Program-made: the position numbers and the translations under genes
In this document: one piece after another, positions 17,175 to 28,500 of the stretch
How positions within the stretch are numbered: the first letter of the stretch is position 1
Layout of the letters: every line of letters begins with the position of its first letter
Assembly: GCF_900105325.1 (NCBI RefSeq)
Contig: NZ_FNSU01000003.1
Span: forward strand, 4,291,501-4,355,500
Length of the DNA: 64,000 bases
Direction: 5' to 3'
Source: Pseudomonas marginalis
GTDB lineage: Bacteria > Pseudomonadota > Gammaproteobacteria > Pseudomonadales > Pseudomonadaceae
Notes under the pieces: model-generated
Database searches by the model: none
What the model was told of the DNA's origin: nothing
The model's input: the letters and a program-made list of their open reading frames with translations, nothing else

Positions 17175-17711
17175 TTATAGATCGGATTCCTTTACGACCC
17201 GCACCTTGCCCGCATCCAGCGCATAGGCGGCGTCGGCCAAATCGTTATTCACCGTCTCCACCTTCAACGTGCCGGTCACCCACAGCGGCGTGTAGATATC
17301 ATCCAGCTTCAAACCCTTGGGATAACGCACCAGCACCAACTGGTTAGGCGGCGGTGGCGGCACGTGGATGCAGGCGCCCGGGTATGGCACCAGGAAGAAC
17401 AGGGTGCTGCGGCCTTTGGCGTCGGTTTCCAACGGCACCGGGTAGCCGCCGATGCGGATGTTCCTGCCGTTCATGGCAGCCACGGTCTTGGTCGAATACA
17501 TCACCGCCGGCAAGCCTTTGCTCTGCTTCAGGCCACCTTTGTCGGTGAACGTGCCTTGGGCTTCGGGGGAGTTGTGGTCGATCTCGGGCATGGCCTCGAG
17601 GGCCTTCTGGTCCGACAGCGGCATCAGGTCGAGCCAGTCGGTTTCCGGCAATTCACCGGCGTGGGCCAGGCCAGAGCCCAGCAGAAGGAGAGTCAACAGG
17701 AGACGGCGCAT
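17175..17711 (-). CDS. DUF3299 exported protein
   Basis: Exported protein of 178 residues with a signal peptide (MRRLLLTLLLLGSGLAHA). The conserved body reads TDWLDLMPLSDQKALEAMPE at the N-terminus, then GYPVPLETDAKGRSTLFFLVPYPGACIHVPPPPPNQ, and LWVTGTLKVETVNNDLADAAY near the end. This is the DUF3299 pattern, often found in Pseudomonas next to putative metal or ABC export genes; its function is unknown. The ATG at 17711 is chosen because it begins the signal peptide, although no clear Shine-Dalgarno site precedes it; a TTG at 17732 is the alternative. Confidence 0.8.
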   Translation of the reverse strand: MRRLLLTLLLLGSGLAHAGELPETDWLDLMPLSDQKALEAMPEIDHNSPEAQGTFTDKGGLKQSKGLPAVMYSTKTVAAMNGRNIRIGGYPVPLETDAKGRSTLFFLVPYPGACIHVPPPPPNQLVLVRYPKGLKLDDIYTPLWVTGTLKVETVNNDLADAAYALDAGKVRVVKESDL

Positions 17712-17788
17712 GGAGAGGCTCGGCAAGTACAAGTGGCGAGCATTCTAGCCCTCTGCGCCTGCGCAGCGCAGAGGACTTTGTCGGCTGA

Positions 17789-18034
17789 TTACTTCTTTTT
17801 GATCAGGCCGTAGAGCACCAGCAGCACAATGGCGCCGACCAGTGCGCCGATAAAGCCTGCGCCTTGACCCGCCTGGTAGATACCCAGTGCCTGGCCACCG
17901 TAGGTCGCGGCCAGGGAACCGGCGATACCCAGCAGGATGGTCATGATCCAGCCCATGCTGTCGTCGCCGGGCTTGAGGAAACGCGCCAACAGGCCGACGA
18001 TCAAGCCGATAAAGATGGTTCCGATGATACCCAT
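17789..18034 (-). CDS. GlsB/YeaQ/YmgE family membrane protein
   Basis: Small membrane protein of 81 residues with three hydrophobic segments: MGIIGTIFIGLIVGLLARFL, GWIMTILLGIAGSLAATYGG and GAGFIGALVGAIVLLVLYGL, ending in KKK. The motif LKPGDDSMGWIMT is typical of this family ('transglycosylase-associated', a name given by context rather than shown activity). Members are often stress-induced. GAGGGA precedes the ATG. The gene stands alone between the DUF3299 gene and purK. Confidence 0.9.
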   Translation of the reverse strand: MGIIGTIFIGLIVGLLARFLKPGDDSMGWIMTILLGIAGSLAATYGGQALGIYQAGQGAGFIGALVGAIVLLVLYGLIKKK

Positions 18035-18062
18035 GGCATTTCCCTCTGAATGAAGTGAGCTA

Positions 18063-18088
18063 TGCCAAAGCCTAGACAGGCTTTGGCA
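18063..18088 (-). terminator. hairpin after purK
   Basis: TGCCAAAGCCT and AGGCTTTGGCA form a perfect 11-bp stem with loop AGAC. It lies 50 bases past the purK stop. No T-tract follows, so termination is likely but not certain. Confidence 0.55.
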
Positions 18089-18138
18089 TCCTGCAATCAG
18101 AGGACGGCGATAACCAATGGTTCCCGCCGATCCCCGGG

Positions 18139-19224
18139 TTATTGCTCGGCGATCAGCGCTTCGACCTTGAGGATCTGCGCTTGCAGCGTTGCGCGGTCCT
18201 TGCAGCGCAGGTTGGCGTGGCCGACCTTGCGCCCGGCCTTGAAGGCCTTGCCGTAGTGATGCAGGTGGCAGTCTTGGATGGCGATCACGCGCTCCACCGG
18301 CGGTACCACGCCGATAAAGTTGAGCATCGCGCTCTCACCGACCTTGGCCGTGGAGCCCAATGGCAAGCCCGCGACAGCGCGCAGGTGGTTTTCGAACTGG
18401 CTGCACTCGGCGCCTTCGGTGGTCCAGTGCCCGGAGTTATGCACACGCGGGGCGATTTCGTTGGCCTTGAGGCCGCCGTCGACTTCAAAGAACTCGAACG
18501 CCATCACACCGACGTAATCCAGCTGCTTGAGCACGCGGCTGGAATAGTCTTCGGCCAGGGCCTGCAACGGGTGATCGGTGCTGGCCACGGACAGCTTGAG
18601 GATGCCGCTGTCGTGGGTGTTGTGCACCAACGGGTAGAAGCGGGTCTCACCATCCCGGGCACGCACGGCGATCAACGAGACTTCGCCGGTGAACGGCACG
18701 AAGCCTTCCAGCAGGCAGGCGACGCTGCCCAGTTCGGCGAAGGTGCCGACCACATCGGCGGCGGTGCGCAGGACTTTCTGGCCCTTGCCGTCGTAGCCCA
18801 GGGTGCGGGTTTTGAGCACGGCTGGCAGGCCAATGCTGGCGACGGCGGCGTCCAGGTCCGCCTGGGACTGGATATCGGCGAAGGCTGGGGTCGGAATGCC
18901 GAGGTCCTTGAACATGCTCTTCTCGAACCAGCGGTCACGGGCAATGCGCAAGGCTTCGGCGCTCGGGTACACCGGTACGAACTGCGACAGGAAGGCCACG
19001 GTTTCGGCCGGGACGCTTTCAAACTCGAACGTCACCAGGTCGACTTCGTCGGCCAGTTGGCGCAGGTGGTCCGGGTCGCTGTAGTCAGCGCGCAGGTGTT
19101 CACCCAAGGCTGCCGCACAGGCGTCCGGCGCAGGATCCAGGAAAGCGAAGTTCATCCCCAGCGGGGTGCCCGCCAAGGCCAGCATACGGCCCAGTTGGCC
19201 GCCACCGATTACACCGATTTTCAT
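18139..19224 (-). CDS. purK: 5-(carboxyamino)imidazole ribonucleotide synthase PurK
   Basis: ATP-grasp enzyme of de novo purine synthesis that carboxylates AIR to N5-CAIR, 361 residues. The N-terminal nucleotide fold is MKIGVIGGGQLGRMLALAG. The ATP-grasp core includes VLKTRTLGYDGKGQKVLR and LEGFVPFTGEVSLIAVRARD, and the metal/phosphate region ANEIAPRVHNSGHWTTEG. The start at 19224 is set by the family N-terminus and by TGAGGGTG upstream; the longer open frame runs through purE. It starts 11 bases after the purE stop, so the two are one operon. Confidence 0.96.
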   Translation of the reverse strand: MKIGVIGGGQLGRMLALAGTPLGMNFAFLDPAPDACAAALGEHLRADYSDPDHLRQLADEVDLVTFEFESVPAETVAFLSQFVPVYPSAEALRIARDRWFEKSMFKDLGIPTPAFADIQSQADLDAAVASIGLPAVLKTRTLGYDGKGQKVLRTAADVVGTFAELGSVACLLEGFVPFTGEVSLIAVRARDGETRFYPLVHNTHDSGILKLSVASTDHPLQALAEDYSSRVLKQLDYVGVMAFEFFEVDGGLKANEIAPRVHNSGHWTTEGAECSQFENHLRAVAGLPLGSTAKVGESAMLNFIGVVPPVERVIAIQDCHLHHYGKAFKAGRKVGHANLRCKDRATLQAQILKVEALIAEQ

Positions 19225-19235
19225 CGTCAACACCC

Positions 19236-19727
19236 TCAGGCGATACGTGGGTCTGGATTGTCCAGCACGCTGTCTGTCTGCTCGGCGCGGAATTTCTTCA
19301 GCACCGCGTGGAACTGCGGGTGCTTGGCGCCCAGGATGCTGGCGGACAGCAGGGCTGCGTTGATCGCGCCGGCCTTTCCGATCGCCAGGGTGGCCACCGG
19401 GATACCGGCCGGCATCTGCACGATGGACAACAGCGAATCCACGCCCGAGAGCATTGCCGACTGCACGGGTACGCCAAGCACCGGCAGGTGGGTCTTGGCC
19501 GCACACATGCCCGGCAGGTGTGCCGCACCGCCGGCACCGGCGATGATCACCTCGATGCCACGGGATTCTGCTTCATCGGCATACTGGAACAGCAAATCCG
19601 GGGTGCGGTGGGCAGAGACCACTTTCACTTCATACGGAATGCCGAGTTTTTCCAGCATATCGGCGGTGTGGCTAAGGGTGGACCAATCGGACTTGGAGCC
19701 CATGATCACGCCAACCAATGCACTCAT
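19236..19727 (-). CDS. purE: N5-CAIR mutase PurE
   Basis: Converts N5-CAIR to CAIR in purine synthesis, directly after PurK; 163 residues, the normal size of class I PurE. Motifs: GVIMGSKSDWSTLSHTADML at the N-terminus, VVSAHRTPDLLFQYADEA with the catalytic histidine, IIAGAGGAAHLPGMCAAKT, and the later LSIVQMPAGIPVATLAIG. It is first in the purE-purK operon, and its mRNA leader contains a strong intrinsic terminator 39 bases ahead of the start codon (see the finding). Confidence 0.97.
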   Translation of the reverse strand: MSALVGVIMGSKSDWSTLSHTADMLEKLGIPYEVKVVSAHRTPDLLFQYADEAESRGIEVIIAGAGGAAHLPGMCAAKTHLPVLGVPVQSAMLSGVDSLLSIVQMPAGIPVATLAIGKAGAINAALLSASILGAKHPQFHAVLKKFRAEQTDSVLDNPDPRIA

Positions 19728-19765
19728 CGTCGTGCCTCTTCTCTCTGGGCGCCCGCAGGCGCGTC

Positions 19766-19808
19766 AAAAAACAACAAGCCACGCGGGAAATCCGGCGTGG
19801 CTTGTTGT
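19766..19808 (-). terminator. intrinsic terminator in front of purE (candidate attenuator)
   Basis: On the minus strand ACAACAAGCCACGC pairs perfectly with GCGTGGCTTGTTGT (14 bp, 10-base loop) and is followed by a run of six T. It stands upstream of purE. It could end the LysR gene transcript coming from 20036, but a possible promoter lies between the two, which would put the terminator inside the purE leader. Confidence 0.8.
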
Positions 19809-19845
19809 ACGAAATGTGGCCGGTTGGACCGGCCGAAGGCCGCGC

Positions 19846-19851
19846 AGTATA
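19846..19851 (-). promoter_or_regulatory. possible -10 box of the purEK promoter
   Basis: TATACT on the minus strand is a 5-of-6 match to TATAAT. No good -35 box is present at 16-18 bases. Transcription from here would begin near 19839 and give a leader of about 110 bases containing GC-rich stem-loops and the terminator at 19766-19808. Confidence 0.4.
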
Positions 19852-19922
19852 CCGTAATAATCCAGATAAACAGCCCCTGGGATGACCATCTGTCTAGCGG
19901 GGCAAAGTGGCGGTTTTATTGA

Positions 19923-20028
19923 CCCTGTAGGAGCGAGCTTGCTCGCGAAGATCGCCAACGATGACGCGGGCGTTCTGAATGGATGCGGCGCTCTCAGGTT
20001 TTTCGCGAGCACGCTCGCTCCTACAGGG
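19923..20028. repeat. REPIN, second sequence type
   Basis: CCTGTAGGAGCGAGCTTGCT at 19924 and AGCACGCTCGCTCCTACAGG ending at 20027 face each other across about 50 bases. This is a different REP family from the GTGGGAGGGGG type elsewhere in the window. It fills the gap between the LysR gene and the purE leader. Confidence 0.85.
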
Positions 20029-20035
20029 ATCGCAT

Positions 20036-20944
20036 TCAGGTACTTTGCGCCGCGCCACCTTCCAACTTGCGCCACAACAACCGCACATTCGCCTTGCGCA
20101 CCAGCGCGCAGCGATACAGACGAATTTCCAGCGGCACATGCCATTGCGGCCCGCCGCAGACCACCAATTCACCGCGGGCCAGTTCGGCACGCACGCTCAG
20201 TTGCGGCACCCAGGCGATGCCCAGGCCTTCCAGGGCCATGCTTTTGAGGCTGTCGGCCATGGCGGTTTCGTACACCGTGGTAAAGCGCAGCGCGCGCTGG
20301 CGCAGCAACAGGTGCACCGAACGGCCGAGGAACGCCCCGGCGCTGTAGGCCAGCAGCGGCACACTGCCCTCGCCTTCGAGGTCGAACAGCGGCTTGCCGT
20401 CGGCGTCGGCCGCGCATACCGGGAGCATTTCGGTGTTGCCCAGGTGCAGTGAGGGGAAGATTTCGGCGTCCATTTGCATCGCCGCATCCGGGTCGTAGAA
20501 CGCCAGCATCAGGTCGCAGCCGCCTTCACGCAGGGCATGCACCGCATCGCCGACATTGGTGGCCACCAGCCGCGTGGCGATGTTCAGGCCGTCGTTGCGC
20601 AATTGCGCGATCCAGCGCGGAAAGAAACCCAACGCCAGGGAGTGGGCCGCGGCCACCTGCATGACTTCGCCCTGCCCGCCTTCCAGGTGATGCAAATGGC
20701 GCAGCACTTCGCCGAGCTGCTCGACCACGGTACGCGCGGTGACCAGGAACAACTGTCCCGCCGCCGTCAGCTCAACCGGCGTGCGCGAGCGGTTGACCAG
20801 GGTCAGGCCCAATGCGGCCTCAAGGCTGCGGATACGTCGGCTGAACGCCGGCTGGGTGACAAAGCGCCGCTCGGCCGCCTGGGAAAAGCTGCGAGTCGCC
20901 GCCAGGGCACTGAAGTCTTCCAGCCATTTGCTCTCAAGGTTCAT
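20036..20944 (-). CDS. LysR-family regulator, HypT-like
   Basis: Transcription factor of 302 residues. The winged helix-turn-helix is at residues about 5-63 (LEDFSALAATRSFSQAAERR, then FVTQPAFSRRIRSLEAALGL). The effector domain begins GEVMQVAAAHSLALGFFPRW, which strongly recalls E. coli HypT/YjiE (IKIAAAHSLSLGLLP), a hypochlorite-responsive regulator. It is divergent from aspA, an arrangement I also remember in P. aeruginosa (PA5428-PA5429), so control of aspA and the following amino-acid genes is a reasonable inference. I chose the ATG at 20944; an in-frame start at 20980 is less like the family. Confidence 0.88.
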   Translation of the reverse strand: MNLESKWLEDFSALAATRSFSQAAERRFVTQPAFSRRIRSLEAALGLTLVNRSRTPVELTAAGQLFLVTARTVVEQLGEVLRHLHHLEGGQGEVMQVAAAHSLALGFFPRWIAQLRNDGLNIATRLVATNVGDAVHALREGGCDLMLAFYDPDAAMQMDAEIFPSLHLGNTEMLPVCAADADGKPLFDLEGEGSVPLLAYSAGAFLGRSVHLLLRQRALRFTTVYETAMADSLKSMALEGLGIAWVPQLSVRAELARGELVVCGGPQWHVPLEIRLYRCALVRKANVRLLWRKLEGGAAQST

Positions 20945-21030
20945 CACTGCCTCCCACGGATACGCACCATTTTGGCACACACGCCCGCCATGATAGCCGG
21001 GTCACACTCACATTATGCCGTTTATGCATA

Positions 21031-21054
21031 GGCCAGTGTTTAACAGCATTGGCC
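21031..21054. promoter_or_regulatory. candidate operator between the LysR gene and aspA
   Basis: GGCCA and TGGCC form an inverted repeat with a 14-base AT-rich centre (GTGTTTAACAGCAT) midway in the 182-base divergent intergenic region. The spacing is compatible with a LysR-type site. Low confidence. Confidence 0.3.
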
Positions 21055-21126
21055 CAAAATTTCCTACAGGCCTAGCATTCGGAGCGTTCCGGCCTGTTCC
21101 GGGTCCATATCGAGATGATTTCCGTC

Positions 21127-22551
<1,425 letters not shown>

Positions 22552-22604
22552 GCGTTTGTTGCACCGCTCACCAGGTTGAGGGACTAGACACCTCTCACCT
22601 TTTG

Positions 22605-22640
22605 AGGGCCTGAAGGCTCGTTCTTCAGGCCCTTTTTTTT
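22605..22640 (+). terminator. intrinsic terminator of aspA
   Basis: AGGGCCTGAAG and CTTCAGGCCCT form a perfect 11-bp stem with a seven-base loop, followed by a run of T. It is 53 bases after the aspA stop. Confidence 0.92.
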
Positions 22641-22942
22641 GCTCCGAGGTTGTGAAATGACGCCCATAAAAAATCCAATATCGCACCGCAAACCCACCTC
22701 CCCTGTAATGGCTTGGCTGAAACCTTTAATCAGCCCGAGCAGACGGATCACGTTCGCCTAGGTATAGTGCCGCCCCTCTTCGCGTCTGCGGCCGTCGGTA
22801 ACGAGCCCGGATACACGCGATAGCGCATGAATAACAACACCCGCAAAAGGATTGGGGTCGAACCGTCGCGCACTGCCTGGTGCTATGCGAGGGGTAGGAC
22901 CGTCCTGCGTTTGCCATTAGAAAAATCAGCGAGGAACACTCC
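22641..22942 (+). other. 302-base leader/promoter region of the AGCS symporter gene
   Basis: No gene is visible. TATAGT at 22763-22768 may be a -10 box, which would leave a leader of about 170 bases. AATAACAA at 22830-22837 matches the Hfq/Crc A-rich motif, though it is far from the start codon. I looked for a glycine-riboswitch pattern, known in front of some AGCS genes, and did not find one. Confidence 0.35.
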
Positions 22943-24388
22943 ATGCTCGAAGTCATCAACGACTTCCTCTCAGGGAAAGTACTGATCGTGCTCATTGTCG
23001 GGCTCGGCGGTTATTTCACGATCCGCTCGCGTTTCGTTCAATTGCGTCACTTTTTCCACATGTTTTCGGTGTTTCGCGACAGCCTGAAAAACAGCTCCGA
23101 CCAACTCAGCTCGTTCCAGGCGCTGATGCTCAGCCTGGCCGGTCGCGTCGGTGCCGGTAACATCGCGGGTGTCGGCATTGCCGTGACCCTGGGCGGCCCG
23201 GGTGCCGTGTTCTGGATGTGGGTCACCGCGCTGGTGGGCATGTCTTCGAGCTTTATCGAGTGCTCCCTCGGCCAGCTCTATAAGCGCACCGACGCTGAAG
23301 GCACCTACCGTGGCGGCCCGGCCTATTACATCCAGCACGGCCTGCACAAGCGCTGGCTGGGGATGGTCATGGCGTTCCTGCTGCTGGTGACCTTCGGCTT
23401 TGCCTTCAACGGCCTGCAAGCCCACGCCGTGACCCACTCGCTGAACAACGCGTTTGGCCTGGACACCACCTACACCGGCCTGGCCCTGGCGGTATTGCTG
23501 GGCCTGGTGTTCATCGGCGGGATCAAGCGCATCGCCTCGATCGCCGACCTGCTGGTACCGGTCAAGACCCTGGTCTACATCGCCGTGACCCTGTATGTGA
23601 TCGTGCTGCAATTCGACCACGTACCGGCCATGCTCGCGACCATCGTCAAAAGCGCCTTCGGCCTCGACCAAGCCTTCGGTGGCCTGGTAGGCAGCGCGAT
23701 CATCATGGGTGTGAAACGCGGCGTGTTCGCCAACGAAGCCGGCCTGGGCAGTGCGCCCAACGTAGCGGCCGTCGCTTCGGTAGAACACCCGATCGCCCAA
23801 GGCGTGGTCCAGGCGTTCAGCGTGTTCCTCGACACCTTCGTGATCTGCACCTGCACCGCGTTGCTGATCCTGCTCTCCGGTTTCTACACCCCAGGCTTCG
23901 AAGGCGACGGCATTGCCCTGACCCAGAACTCCCTGGCCGCTGTGGTGGGTGACTGGGGCCGCATGTTTATCTCGGTGGCCCTGGCGTTGTTCGTGTTTAC
24001 CTCGATCATGTACAACTACTACCTGGGCGAGAGCAACCTGCGCTTCCTGGTGGGCAACAACCGCAAGGTGCTGATGGGTTATCGCGCGCTGGTGCTGGTG
24101 CTGATTTTCTGGGGTTCGATCGAGAACCTGAGCACCGTGTTCGCCTTCGCCGACATCACCATGACCCTGCTGGCGTTCGTCAACCTGTTCGCCCTGGCGT
24201 TCCTGTTCAAGATTGCCATGCGCATCCTGAACGACTACGACAACCAGCGCGCGGCAGGCATCAAGACCCCGGTGTTCGACTCCAGCCAGTTCCCAGACCT
24301 GGACCTGGACCGCAAGGCCTGGCCGGCCAACCCGGCAAAACCGGACGTTGCCGCATCGGCAGAACTGAACGCTCAAGTGCAACGCTGA
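22943..24388 (+). CDS. alanine/glycine:cation symporter (AGCS family)
   Basis: Sodium- or proton-coupled amino-acid symporter of 481 residues. It begins MLEVINDFLSGKVLIVLIVG and has about ten membrane helices. The family signature is present in LAGRVGAGNIAGVGIAVTLG and GPGAVFWMWVTALVGMSSSF, and the later conserved segment is KRGVFANEAGLGSAPNVAAV. Alanine or glycine is the usual substrate. AGGAA precedes the ATG. The gene lies between aspA and an asparaginase, which supports a role in amino-acid catabolism. Confidence 0.92.
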   Translation: MLEVINDFLSGKVLIVLIVGLGGYFTIRSRFVQLRHFFHMFSVFRDSLKNSSDQLSSFQALMLSLAGRVGAGNIAGVGIAVTLGGPGAVFWMWVTALVGMSSSFIECSLGQLYKRTDAEGTYRGGPAYYIQHGLHKRWLGMVMAFLLLVTFGFAFNGLQAHAVTHSLNNAFGLDTTYTGLALAVLLGLVFIGGIKRIASIADLLVPVKTLVYIAVTLYVIVLQFDHVPAMLATIVKSAFGLDQAFGGLVGSAIIMGVKRGVFANEAGLGSAPNVAAVASVEHPIAQGVVQAFSVFLDTFVICTCTALLILLSGFYTPGFEGDGIALTQNSLAAVVGDWGRMFISVALALFVFTSIMYNYYLGESNLRFLVGNNRKVLMGYRALVLVLIFWGSIENLSTVFAFADITMTLLAFVNLFALAFLFKIAMRILNDYDNQRAAGIKTPVFDSSQFPDLDLDRKAWPANPAKPDVAASAELNAQVQR

Positions 24389-24404
24389 GCGTAGACAGAT
24401 GACA

Positions 24405-24447
24405 CGCCGCCCGGCCTTGGGCATGCTCTGGGCCCGGCGGCGTTTTT
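24405..24447 (+). terminator. intrinsic terminator after the AGCS gene
   Basis: CGCCGCCCGG pairs with the GGGCCCGGCGGCG side (one bulge) around a 15-base loop and is followed by TTTTT. It ends about 19 bases before the asparaginase ATG, so it may also limit readthrough into that gene. Confidence 0.75.
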
Positions 24448-24465
24448 CGTTCAGGAGAATCTTCG

Positions 24466-25443
24466 ATGTCCCCAGCCAATAACCTCATGGTGCTCTACAC
24501 CGGTGGCACCATCGGCATGCAGGCCAGCGCCAATGGCCTGGCGCCCGCATCCGGTTTTGAAGCGCGCATGCGCGAACAGCTCGCCAACGTGTCAGTACCC
24601 GCCTGGCGCTTCCGGGAAATGTCCCCGCTGATCGACAGCGCCAACATGACCCCCGCCTACTGGCAGCGCCTGCGCACCGCCGTGGTCGAGGCCGTGGATG
24701 ACGGTTGCGATGCCGTGCTGATCCTGCACGGCACCGACACCCTGGCCTACAGCGCGGCGGCGATGAGCTTCCAGCTGTTGGGCTTGCCGGCGCCGGTGGT
24801 GTTCACCGGCTCGATGTTGCCTGCCGGCGTCCCCGACAGCGATGCCTGGGAAAACGTCAGCGGAGCCCTGCTGGCGTTGGGCGAGGGCCTGGCGCCCGGC
24901 GTGCACCTGTACTTCCACGGCGCGCTGATGGCCCCGACCCGCTGCGCGAAGATCCGCAGCTTTGGTCGCCATCCGTTCGCCGCGCTGCAGCGCAACGGCG
25001 GTGTGGCCCAAGCCGAAGCGCTGCCCGCCGCGCTGGATTACCGCCAGCCGAAGGCCCTGGCCAATGTCGGCGTATTGCCGCTGGTACCGGGCATCGCCGC
25101 AGCACAATTGGACGCACTGCTCGGCAGTGGCATCCAGGCACTGGTGCTGGAATGCTTCGGCAGCGGCACCGGGCCCAGCGATAACCCTGAGTTTCTTGCC
25201 AGCCTCCAGCGCGCCGAAGAAAACGGCATCGTGGTCGTGGCAATCACCCAATGCCATGAAGGCGGCGTGGAACTGGATGTGTACGAAGCCGGCAGCCGCC
25301 TGCGCGGCGTGGGCGTGTTGTCAGGTGGCGGCATGACCCGTGAAGCGGTATTCGGCAAGCTCAACGCGTTGCTCGGGGCCGGGCTGTCCATCGCCGAAGT
25401 CCGGCGACTGGTAGAGCTGGACCTGTGCGGCGAACTGAGCTGA
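24466..25443 (+). CDS. asparaginase (type I/II fold)
   Basis: Hydrolyses L-asparagine to aspartate and ammonia; 325 residues with no signal peptide, so probably cytoplasmic. The first active-site motif is LYTGGTIGMQ with catalytic T12, and the second is LILHGTDTLAYSAAAM with T90 and D91. The substrate-region lysine is in PTRCAKIRSFGRHPF. Aspartate made here could feed AspA encoded upstream. AGGAGA precedes the ATG. Whether it prefers asparagine or also uses glutamine cannot be told from sequence. Confidence 0.9.
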   Translation: MSPANNLMVLYTGGTIGMQASANGLAPASGFEARMREQLANVSVPAWRFREMSPLIDSANMTPAYWQRLRTAVVEAVDDGCDAVLILHGTDTLAYSAAAMSFQLLGLPAPVVFTGSMLPAGVPDSDAWENVSGALLALGEGLAPGVHLYFHGALMAPTRCAKIRSFGRHPFAALQRNGGVAQAEALPAALDYRQPKALANVGVLPLVPGIAAAQLDALLGSGIQALVLECFGSGTGPSDNPEFLASLQRAEENGIVVVAITQCHEGGVELDVYEAGSRLRGVGVLSGGGMTREAVFGKLNALLGAGLSIAEVRRLVELDLCGELS

Positions 25444-25559
25444 CCCCACCGCCGCACTGTAGATAGTCACCCCCTTCCCTGGCTGGCCGGCCCCTAGCAT
25501 GGAACACCCGAGCGAACACCTCGGGCCGTTCCCATCAACCGGCAAGACAGGGATGCCCC

Positions 25560-28500
25560 ATGACCACGCCCATCTCAATCGCTTCACAACAGCCACTGGA
25601 ATTGCTCACCCAACTGTTAACAGGCCCGTCGTTCAGGGAAGTGGCGGCGGTGTTGTTGCGCCAGGCGCTGCAGGCCCGCTACCCCACACTGGCAATCGAC
25701 CCCGATATCTGCCTGATCGGCACCCCCGGCTGGGAAATCATCGACGAACAGGCCTGCGCCACTACCACCGCCTACCGCACACTGAGCGACAGCCTGACCG
25801 ATCAGGCCGTGCTCGGCGAACCGACCCTGTACATCGAAGGCGAACACTTCCTGACCCAGCAACCGCTCACCGAGCCGCCAACCCATTTGCCGGTGCGCAT
25901 CGGTGACATCGCCCATCTGCTCAATACCCTGGCCCCCGTCATGCTGGCGGCCTGGCAGGAGCAACAGCTGGCGTTCTGGAACAAAAGCAACGGCAGCGGC
26001 CCCCATTGGCATCAGCTGTCCAACTCATTGCGCGGGGTGTGGAATGTCCGGCAGGCACCGGGCTGGAACGAAAGCGACTGCGCCATGGCGCGCCAGTTGT
26101 TTCACGCGCCCACCTACGATGTGCGACGGCTCGACGACCCATACACCAGCCACGCCTACCTGCTCGACATCGATCAGGTCGACGGCGCGCAGGTGACCCA
26201 CCTCAACCGGCTCGCGCTGTCGGTCCTGATCGGCAAGCAGGCCGGGCGAGACGTTATCCTCACCCACTCGCTGCTCAAGGGCTATGAGAAGTTCACGTCC
26301 CTGGCACAGCTGGGCCGAAGCCTGCCCGCTCGCCTGGACACCTCGGCGCCCCGCACACAGTTGCAATGGCGCCTGTTCGAACCTGACGGCAATTTTTTCG
26401 ATCACCAGGCCTGCAGCCTGATTGCCTTGCAGGTCGAGGCTATTGGCAGCCTGGACTTCTCCGACCTGCGCCACCCGGACACGGCTGCGCCACCCGGTGC
26501 CACCGAGTTGGCCACCGGCCCCGGCCCCGACCGCGAGTGGTATCAGCAGGCGCTGCCGGGCTGGCTGCAGGAGGCGTCGACGTCCGACCTGAACTTCTAT
26601 GCGCGGCATCTCAAGGACCTCGCGTCCCTGAACAGCAGCACCGGCGGCAAGTCGTATCAGGACGATATCCCGCCCATCGAGCAGTACGCGCTCAATCACC
26701 TCAAGGCGGAAATCCTCAACGACCACCCGCAAGCCGGTGCCCTGGCCTTGGATACGCTCACCCTGAAAGTCCAGCAGCCGGTGGTGTGGGGGACTTTCAC
26801 GGTGCCCGGCATGACCGAGACCACCACCTTCAACCTCGCCGAACTGGCGCTGCACAACCTGATCGCCATCCCGGTCGGCAACAAGACCTTGCAGCTGCAT
26901 AACGGCCAAAATCTGCCGGACTGGCTGACCGTCGAGTACATCGAGAGCCTCGTTTCCCGGGTGGACATCGGCCAGAACTACCCGGCGCTGATCAAAAGCA
27001 AGCTGCTGGAAATGCCCCGCGAGGCCTCATCGCGAAAGAACCTCTACATCCAGCACCTGCGCATCCAGCTGCCGTTACTGGCCCTGCAAGGCAAGATTCA
27101 GCAACAGGATGGCATCGATGACTGCGGCTATCGATACGTCGCCACCCTGATGCAAGCCGATGCCTCGGATCACACAGTAGACGGGCAGACCATCGTCATG
27201 CGGCCTCTGGCGTTCATCCCGCAACGGCGGGGCGACGCCACTGCCGATGAGGTCGAAAACATGTACGTCATCGGCCCGCAAGATCCCGCCGCCGGCCCCT
27301 GCCTGCTCTATCGACCTCTGTTCACCCCGGCCCTGGTGCAATATCCGTCCCCGGCCAACCTGATGTACGCCATTGCCCAGTCCCCCGACCTGCGCCGTTC
27401 GGTGCTGGCCTGGTTGCCGGACAGCGCGCGCGATGCTTACGCCAACTATGTGTTCCCGGGAGCATTGCCTTCCCCCTGGGCCGTCGCCGATTTTCTGGTG
27501 GACGCCTCGACACTGGAAACCATGAGCGGCCCCATCGGCCTGGGCAAAGACCCACTCAAGGGTGACCTGCTCGCCGGCCTGTTTGAAGCCAACGCCCAGG
27601 CCCTGGTCAAGCTGGCCGACCGCCAGTCGACCTCCAATACCGAAAACCGCTGGGCGACCCTCAAGCAAACCGGCTGGACGCTCCTCAATGCCGCGCTGCC
27701 CTTTACCAGCCCCAGCGTGGCGACAGGCCTATGGATCTGGCAGGTCGTCGATCAGTTGCAACAGTTTGTCGGGGCCACGGAGCAGGATGACACCGCGGTC
27801 CAATGGACCACTTTCACCGACGTGCTGCTGAACCTGTCGATGGCGATTACCCTGCATATCAGCACGCGCCTGCGTCCCCGCGGCGCTCGGCCCGAGCGGG
27901 AATCCAGGCCGACCGAGCCCTCGGCAGGGCAGCGTGTCGAGATCAAACAGCTGGGCGCCATCGCCGGCAATGAAAGCCCAGCGGGCCACACTCCACTGCT
28001 GCATACCAGCGGCGCGCTCAATCACTCGCCCGCCACCCTGGGGCGGGTGCTGGACCGTTTCAAAGTCAGCCAGCCTGGCGCGGCGAGCAGCGTCGACACC
28101 CGCCCGGGGCCGACCCGCCACCTTACCCGCGTCGCCGAGCGTTTCTACGCACAGGTCGGCGAGCGCTGGTTTGAAGTGAGCGCGGACGACGAGGGCAACG
28201 TGGTCATCATCGACCCTCGGCAGCCGGATCGAACCGGACCGCCGCTGATTCACAACGCCGCCGGCCAATGGTTCGTCGACACCCGCCTGCGCCTGCGCGG
28301 CGGCGGCCCCAAGCGCATGCTCAACAAAGCCGAAGCGGAAGCGACCCTCAAGGCCGCCGAAGTACGGGCCAAGCTCGAGGCCTTCGAAAACGCCAAGAAG
28401 ACCGCACAAAGAGCGCTGCAACAGGCCCGCCAGGCCATGACCGACGTCTCCGGTAACGCTGCAGAAGTCAAACGCCAGCACTACATGGACACCCTCGACC

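Noticed and set aside
22641..22942. Possible glycine riboswitch upstream of the AGCS gene
   Set aside because: The conserved aptamer core sequences are not present, despite the suggestive gene context.
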